Made by a program: the position numbers and the translations under genes | Source: a bacterium M00.F.Ca.ET.205.01.1.1 | Lineage (GTDB): Bacteria; Pseudomonadota; Alphaproteobacteria; Rhizobiales; Rhizobiaceae | DNA length: 64,000 nucleotides | Assembly: GCA_004791255.1 (NCBI GenBank) | Contig: SRUQ01000008.1 | Location: forward strand, 248,001-312,000 | Reading direction: 5' to 3' | In this document: one piece after another, positions 59,457-64,000 of the stretch | Layout of the letters: the number at the start of each line of letters is the position of its first letter | How positions within the stretch are numbered: position 1 is the stretch's first letter | The notes under the pieces: generated by a model | What the model saw: the letters and a program-made list of their open reading frames with translations, nothing else | What the model was told of the DNA's origin: nothing | The model's database searches: none

Positions 59457-61612
59457 AACTTGTGCCCGCTGCTCTGGTAGGCGCCGGCAATGAGATTTGC
59501 CAGAATCTGCTGACAAACGCTCAGCGGCGTGTGGTCAAGATTGCCCTTTGCGTGTTCGCCCTGCAGAACGCCGGGCACCAGCAGCAGTACGCCCGATGCA
59601 AGGGCGAGCGGATCCTGCAGGATGCCGGCCTCGTCAAAAGCGGCTTGAAATGTGGCCGAGATATGCTGGACTAGCACGTCGGCGGGAGAAAACGTCTCGA
59701 CGGACATGTCTTGCGAGGTCAGGAACTCTGGAACGGCTCCTAGGAATAACCACTGGAGCTCGGCGCGCACGTCCGTCACCGCACCCTCATCAATGTCGGC
59801 GCCGATAAGGCCGGCTGTGAACTTGCGGACCTGAGATGACAGCGGACGCTGGTCGAGATCGTCCAACAGAATCCAAGTTTTCGCCCATTTCACGGACGAC
59901 ACCATCACCGGGGGATTCGCGTTTGCGATGGCGAGATCCTCTTGTGTGTTGGGACGATCGAGCGCGATGTTGTCCTGAACAATTCGCTTCAAGACTTCGG
60001 TCGTGTTGACCGTGGTCGTGCGGTGCGCGGCGAGCTGCTTGGCAAACCACTCCGGCATCTCCTGGGATTCCCAGCGATCGACCTTGTCCCCGTCCTTGGC
60101 GTCTTTTGGCAAGTCAACGCCGGGCCTTGGCGGGAAGGCGCCAAGGTCTTCCTTCGACATCCCGAATCCGGCTGCGAGCACAAGCACGAAGTCCTCGAGA
60201 GTTTCGGGAATGAGCTCGGTGTCGCCGCCCAACACAATAATATTCTGCTTTCCATCGGCCGCCAGAAAGGTCCGCACGATGTCGGCCGTGAACGACTTTC
60301 CGGCACCTTTCTGTGGCGCATCGGCAACATAGACCCTGTTGCTGCGGCTCCTTGTCAGGGGCGATGGACCTGTCGCGTTGTCGAGCCACGTCTGAAGCTT
60401 GTCCCTGCCCAGCACCGGAACCAAGGCACTTCCGGGCCGTGTCACGCGCCAGATCGATTTTGCCGCTCCCTGCACGGAGTTGATCGGAAGATGCGTGAGG
60501 ACCTTCGGATGGATTGCATCGATGCGGACGGCCAGATTTCCCTTCAGTACGCCGGCAGGCCTGTATGCAGCGCTGTGAATGCCGATAAGTTCCATCCGGC
60601 TGTTCAGACAGGGGGCGCCAGAAGAGCCCTCGTCAGTTTCCAACTCGTAGATCACACGGGTGTTTGGATCCCAATGGCCGAGTATCCTGCCGAATGCGTG
60701 CTGCATTGACATGCCTTGCGGATGCTGCGGCATGACGACCTGGCTCTCGACTGCGTAGGCCGGCGGCGCAGGCGTATCCACGGCGAACCAGCCACGTCGC
60801 GCCCTGGAGCCGCCGCTGACGGGGAGGTTTCCGACAGCTTCGTCCAGCCTGATCAGCCCGAAATCAAGATCGGTTGCCAGCTGCGCGAGCTCTGCGTCGT
60901 TCAGCGCCGCCACGGTGCCCGCCCATGGAACGGGCGAGCTTTGTGCAACCAGCCAATTGGTTGGGTGCAATCCAACCACGCGCACGCCATGGAGATTGGC
61001 GAGGTCGGCCGTGCCCTGAATCGGATCACCCGCCCAATAGTCGAAAACGACCTTAAACGATTGAGGCACTTGGGCGGATCGACCTGATGAAAGCAGCGGG
61101 TCGAAGGTGTGCAGAGCCGTCAAGATTAGGTCGGGGCCCACGAGAAAGGCGGTCCCGCTTGTCGAGACAGCCTGACCCTGGGCATTGAGGAATGTTCCCA
61201 CCACAATGGCCACCCGTGGGCGGACCTTGGTGAACAGCTCTGAAAGTCCTCGATCGGTGATGAAATGACTGCGTTTCTTCAGCAGCGCCTGGAGGGCGTT
61301 TGGCGGCGCGGCCGGCATTCGAACCGATCGCGCCAATGCCGCAATCCTTTCCTGGTGATCCCCCGACCATGAGATTTCGAAGAAGAGCCTCTCGGCGAGA
61401 TCGCACGCAAGTCCCCTTTCGTTGAATTCATGAAGGAGCGCCCGAAACAGGGCAAGCACGGGGTCAGCCTGCCCGGCGGACTTCTCCTTCACCAACGCCT
61501 CGTAGTCCGGAACAATCTCGAAGGCGCGCACCTCCCGTTCAAGACGGCTCGGCGCGACGTCACGCGCGCACGCAGCGGCAAAGATGTCCAGTTCTGCTGG
61601 CGTCAGCTTCAT
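59453..61612 (-). CDS. Trypsin-like serine protease fused to P-loop domain
   Basis: 719 residues in three parts. Residues 1-~95 form a small helical domain whose pattern (LTPAELDIFAAACARD..., L..A....G) resembles effector-associated domains that couple conflict-system proteins. Residues ~115-370 form a trypsin-like protease: H168 in LTALHTF, D250 in TDLDFGLIRL (D248 alternative), S331 in DEGSSGAP, with GTAFLVGPDLI before it. Residues ~400-700 carry a P-loop-like GAGKS at 436-440 and a hydrophobic-Asp-Asp Walker B ILLDDLD at 581-587. No signal peptide, so cytoplasmic. It starts 31 bp after the upstream protease gene and overlaps the STAND gene start. Confidence 0.8.
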   Translation of the reverse strand: MKLTPAELDIFAAACARDVAPSRLEREVRAFEIVPDYEALVKEKSAGQADPVLALFRALLHEFNERGLACDLAERLFFEISWSGDHQERIAALARSVRMPAAPPNALQALLKKRSHFITDRGLSELFTKVRPRVAIVVGTFLNAQGQAVSTSGTAFLVGPDLILTALHTFDPLLSSGRSAQVPQSFKVVFDYWAGDPIQGTADLANLHGVRVVGLHPTNWLVAQSSPVPWAGTVAALNDAELAQLATDLDFGLIRLDEAVGNLPVSGGSRARRGWFAVDTPAPPAYAVESQVVMPQHPQGMSMQHAFGRILGHWDPNTRVIYELETDEGSSGAPCLNSRMELIGIHSAAYRPAGVLKGNLAVRIDAIHPKVLTHLPINSVQGAAKSIWRVTRPGSALVPVLGRDKLQTWLDNATGPSPLTRSRSNRVYVADAPQKGAGKSFTADIVRTFLAADGKQNIIVLGGDTELIPETLEDFVLVLAAGFGMSKEDLGAFPPRPGVDLPKDAKDGDKVDRWESQEMPEWFAKQLAAHRTTTVNTTEVLKRIVQDNIALDRPNTQEDLAIANANPPVMVSSVKWAKTWILLDDLDQRPLSSQVRKFTAGLIGADIDEGAVTDVRAELQWLFLGAVPEFLTSQDMSVETFSPADVLVQHISATFQAAFDEAGILQDPLALASGVLLLVPGVLQGEHAKGNLDHTPLSVCQQILANLIAGAYQSSGHKL

Positions 61613-61643
61613 TTTCGCAGTCTCGAGGCAAGACGCTGGCTTT

Positions 61644-62822
61644 TCATGGCCGCGGCAGCAGCTTGCCCAGTTCGGGGTGGTTCACGATGTCATCCGCCGG
61701 GATGGCGCGGTTGCCGGACTTGGAGTCTCCCCAGTAGTGCAGCGCACGGACGTCCGGCGCGGCAAAGCCGACGACGGCGGCCCCCGAATAGCCGCCGACC
61801 GTGGAGGCGTCGTGGACGATATGCGTCTGTTCCGGGGATACCGGGTCCATCAACTCGCCGAAACTCACGCGCTTGCGCTCGTCCGGGCGGCCGAACACCG
61901 CCATGATGTCGTCGGGCACGCTCTCCAGATAGCCGGGGTGGCCGACGATATAGAGCCGGTCGATGTCGAATACATCGGCGCGAGATACGGCAAGGGAAGA
62001 CGGGCCGGCGCCATGCACGCGTTCGACGCGCAGCAGCGCCGCATCGACAGGATCGGAATCGGCAGCCACGAACGGCACGTCGACGATTCGGTAGACAATC
62101 TGCCTTGCCGCGCCGTTGTCGAAGGCGAAGTCGAGAAGCACCTCGTAATCACCCTTCATGCGGGCCTTGTTCGTGCCGGGGAAACGCCGCGCGATGCGTA
62201 CGCCACCGTCAGGCGGGAACAGCACGTGGCGGTTGGTCAGCGCCAGATCAGGGCCGACCAGGAATGCAGTGCCCTGCACCCAGGGCGGCCGGTTGGCGAT
62301 GAGCTTGTCGGTAACTTGCACGGCGGCAGTTGCCGAAGTGACCGTCCAAAGATTCTTGAAATGCTCATCGGCGAGCAGTTTCCACAGACCGGCCTCCGGG
62401 TAGAGGCCGATGTCCTCCAACCCCTCCGACAGCACCCTGACCGCAGGGCGGCCGCGCACATGGATCACCGCCTCCAGAGCGATCGCCTCGGATTGGTTGA
62501 GTGCTCCGTCGGACGCTCCGTCGAGCTTCAGAAGCGCCCGGTTGGCGCTGGCGACGATGGTACGGGCGATCCCTTCCGCCTCCGCGGGCCCGATAGGTCG
62601 GCCTTCCTGGACACGCGAGGCCATCAGTCGTTTGGTGATGGCTTGGACGTCGCGGTCAGCGGGACCTCCGCGGGACGCGCCACTCGACTCCGTGCCAGTG
62701 CTTTCGAGACTACCCATCGGTTTCGCCACACCACCGGCCTCAAGCTGGCCCGAGGCGCGCCCAAGGATCTTGTGTACGCGGCTCGCTGTATGCTCAAGCC
62801 GCAGCCTGTCGATATCGCTCAT
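61644..62822 (-). CDS. Trypsin-like serine protease
   Basis: 392 residues. A helical N-terminal region (~1-165; Gly/Ser-rich at 35-55) precedes a trypsin-fold domain with GTAFLVGPDLALTNRHV (H199), a DSDPVDAALLRV Asp (D260) and a Ser in TVGGYSGAAVV (S346). The Ser motif GYSGA departs from the usual GNSGG. No export signal. Start is ATG 62822, which overlaps the stop of the subtilase gene in ATGA; the frame upstream of it lies inside that gene and is a shadow. Role inferred: a second protease in the same cascade, possibly processed by or processing its neighbours. Confidence 0.8.
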   Translation of the reverse strand: MSDIDRLRLEHTASRVHKILGRASGQLEAGGVAKPMGSLESTGTESSGASRGGPADRDVQAITKRLMASRVQEGRPIGPAEAEGIARTIVASANRALLKLDGASDGALNQSEAIALEAVIHVRGRPAVRVLSEGLEDIGLYPEAGLWKLLADEHFKNLWTVTSATAAVQVTDKLIANRPPWVQGTAFLVGPDLALTNRHVLFPPDGGVRIARRFPGTNKARMKGDYEVLLDFAFDNGAARQIVYRIVDVPFVAADSDPVDAALLRVERVHGAGPSSLAVSRADVFDIDRLYIVGHPGYLESVPDDIMAVFGRPDERKRVSFGELMDPVSPEQTHIVHDASTVGGYSGAAVVGFAAPDVRALHYWGDSKSGNRAIPADDIVNHPELGKLLPRP

Positions 62823-64000
62823 AGCCGCCCTCCCGTGCCGGTGGTCCGTTTCACGGACGGCCCCAACTGTGTCCGCAAGCCCCTGGAGATCCGCGCCGGT
62901 GGCATGGCTTCCAGACTGCCCTCGCGGGAACGCGCCACGCGGGCACGGTCTAGCCCCATGCAGGCAAGCTCCAGCAAGCCCTGCTTGTCGCTCAACAGCG
63001 GGGCCACCGCCTCGAGCTGGCCGAAGGCTCCGGTCTCCGACAGCAGATCCCGCACCTGATCCGCCGTCGAGCGAGCGCCGGCCGCTTCGGGTGCACCCGC
63101 GAAGTCGGGCGCGCGGCGCAGAAGCGCTTCGGCGTTGACTATCCCTGCCCCATACTCGTCCGTGTCGAACCCGGGCGGTACGTGGGCGCTTCGTTGCACA
63201 GTCGCCTTGAACACAGACTGCAACTTCGTTCCGGGCTTGAGGTTCTGAACAAGCTGGTCGCGCCCATGGTGGGCAAGCCAGCACGCGGCGACGCCAGCCA
63301 GGTGAGCGACCGCGTACGATGTTCCCTCGCCGCCGCCCACCTTGCCGGCATTGGTCGGATCGCGCGCGTCAGCGCGCAGCACCAGCTCTGCTGGGCCGGA
63401 GATATCGACGACCTGGCCGTGGCTCGAGCCTTTCCAGGGCAGCATCTTCTCATTGATGCCGCCAACCGCCACGACCTCGTCATAGCGCGCCGGCCAGACG
63501 ACCGTCCCGACGCAGTTGCCGGCTGCTGCGAGGACGATGATGTTGGCGTCCACCGCCTTACGGACCGCGGCTTGCAATGCCGAACCAAAAAGCCCGCCCA
63601 GGCTCATGGTAATCACATGCGCTCCCTGCAGCCTGGCATGGTTGATCGCCTGGGCCACGCGGCTCTGGTCGATCACGACGACGGAGGTGATGGCGCGGAT
63701 CGGTATCAGGGTGGCTTCCGGCGCGCTGCCACTCATCGCGCCAGCCTCGGGACTGGCGATCACGCTGCCAGTCGAGGTGCCGTGACCGACATTGCCAGAG
63801 CCCTTCATTGGATCGACGGGTGGTTTGCCGGGTTCGATAAAATTGGCCGAGCGCTTGTCCTTGTCGACTTTCGTGGGCATTTCGGCGTGGGTCGGCACCA
63901 CGCCGGTGTCCGGCTGGAACACGAGGATGCCCTTGCCGGCGCGCGGGCGCCCCAGGGCCTGCGAGAATGCCCAGGCTTGGCGAACATTGGTCTTGTTGAG
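62819..64000 (-). CDS. Subtilisin-like serine protease (5' end outside window)
   Basis: The frame stays open to 64000, so the N-terminus is missing; 393 residues are visible. The S8 triad is present: Asp in VFQPDTGV (codon 63908-63910), His in GNVGHGTSTG (63782-63784), Ser in GEGTSYAVAHLAG (63317-63319). The oxyanion Asn is in AAAGN (63515-63517). A C-terminal ~120-residue extension after the catalytic domain is Ala/Leu-rich and may be a docking segment. No signal can be judged. It ends in ATGA overlapping the next protease gene and is the earliest gene of the operon seen here. Confidence 0.85.
   Translation of the reverse strand, partial: LNKTNVRQAWAFSQALGRPRAGKGILVFQPDTGVVPTHAEMPTKVDKDKRSANFIEPGKPPVDPMKGSGNVGHGTSTGSVIASPEAGAMSGSAPEATLIPIRAITSVVVIDQSRVAQAINHARLQGAHVITMSLGGLFGSALQAAVRKAVDANIIVLAAAGNCVGTVVWPARYDEVVAVGGINEKMLPWKGSSHGQVVDISGPAELVLRADARDPTNAGKVGGGEGTSYAVAHLAGVAACWLAHHGRDQLVQNLKPGTKLQSVFKATVQRSAHVPPGFDTDEYGAGIVNAEALLRRAPDFAGAPEAAGARSTADQVRDLLSETGAFGQLEAVAPLLSDKQGLLELACMGLDRARVARSREGSLEAMPPARISRGLRTQLGPSVKRTTGTGGRL

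Larger units (their letters stand above)
52733..64000. mobile_element. Genomic island inserted at tRNA-Phe (right end outside window)
   Basis: Starts at the 3' end of tRNA-Phe and carries a tRNA-proximal tyrosine recombinase, a decayed IS256-type transposase, a MucR regulator and a four-gene protease/STAND operon. This is the standard form of an integrative element at a tRNA. No second copy of the tRNA 3' end was found up to 64000, so the distal boundary lies beyond the window. Confidence 0.65.

Noticed and set aside
62823..63284. N-terminal extension of the trypsin-like protease frame
   Set aside because: It lies inside the subtilase gene; the ATGA overlap at 62819-62822 gives a better start.
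52733..64000. Second copy of the tRNA-Phe 3' end as distal att site
   Set aside because: Looked for GGTTCGAATCC and TCTGGGCACCA in the rest of the window and did not find them; the boundary is probably outside.

Overview
The window is GC-rich chromosomal DNA of an alphaproteobacterium, most likely a Mesorhizobium-type member of the Rhizobiales. The clues are a zwf-pgl-edd Entner-Doudoroff operon, the run murA - DUF2948 - hisD - UPF0262 - phosphatase - infA - maf - yacG, an alpha-galactoside (agp/aga) cluster in the gene order known from Sinorhizobium meliloti, a MucR regulator with the Cys-Asp-His-His finger known from M. loti, and two palindromic intergenic repeats of a kind common in these genomes. 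The species is inferred; no rRNA is present.

Layout. 1-22.6 kb is core chromosome: the end of an FAD oxidoreductase, an SH3 protein, an SDR, zwf-pgl-edd, a secreted vWA protein, a GlxA-type regulator, folD, a proline-rich protein, proC, a homoserine-dehydrogenase-like/SAF protein, a Tat-exported multicopper oxidase, a very large secreted caspase-fold/TPR protein, another SDR, a single-domain (p)ppGpp hydrolase-like protein and a secreted DUF882 protein. 22.9-29.3 kb is a patch of small, stress-type and hypothetical genes (cupin, L,D-transpeptidase, CsbD-like, DUF1236-like). Most of it lies between tRNA-Thr(GGU) and an imperfect copy of that tRNA's 3' end near 23.5 kb, which suggests a decayed island. 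29.5-35.2 kb is the murA-to-yacG housekeeping run. 35.2-45.3 kb is the alpha-galactoside system: two GH4 enzymes, a five-component peptide-type ABC transporter and a divergent AraC regulator. 45.3-52.5 kb is a second carbohydrate ABC system with its own divergent AraC regulator and an unusual Gfo/Idh-aldo/keto-reductase fusion.

52.7-64 kb is an integrative island next to tRNA-Phe(GAA): a P4-type tyrosine recombinase, a decayed IS256-family transposase, a MucR-family regulator, and a compact operon on the minus strand that leaves the window at its right edge. In transcription order that operon encodes a subtilisin-like protease, a trypsin-like protease, a trypsin-like protease fused to a P-loop domain, and a 1124-residue STAND-type NTPase. 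Two of the three junctions are ATGA overlaps and the third is 31 bp. Catalytic and nucleotide-binding motifs are visible in every member. This is the best candidate for an undescribed system: most plausibly a protease-cascade conflict (anti-phage or suicide) module in which the STAND ATPase senses and the proteases execute. That function is inferred from architecture and context.
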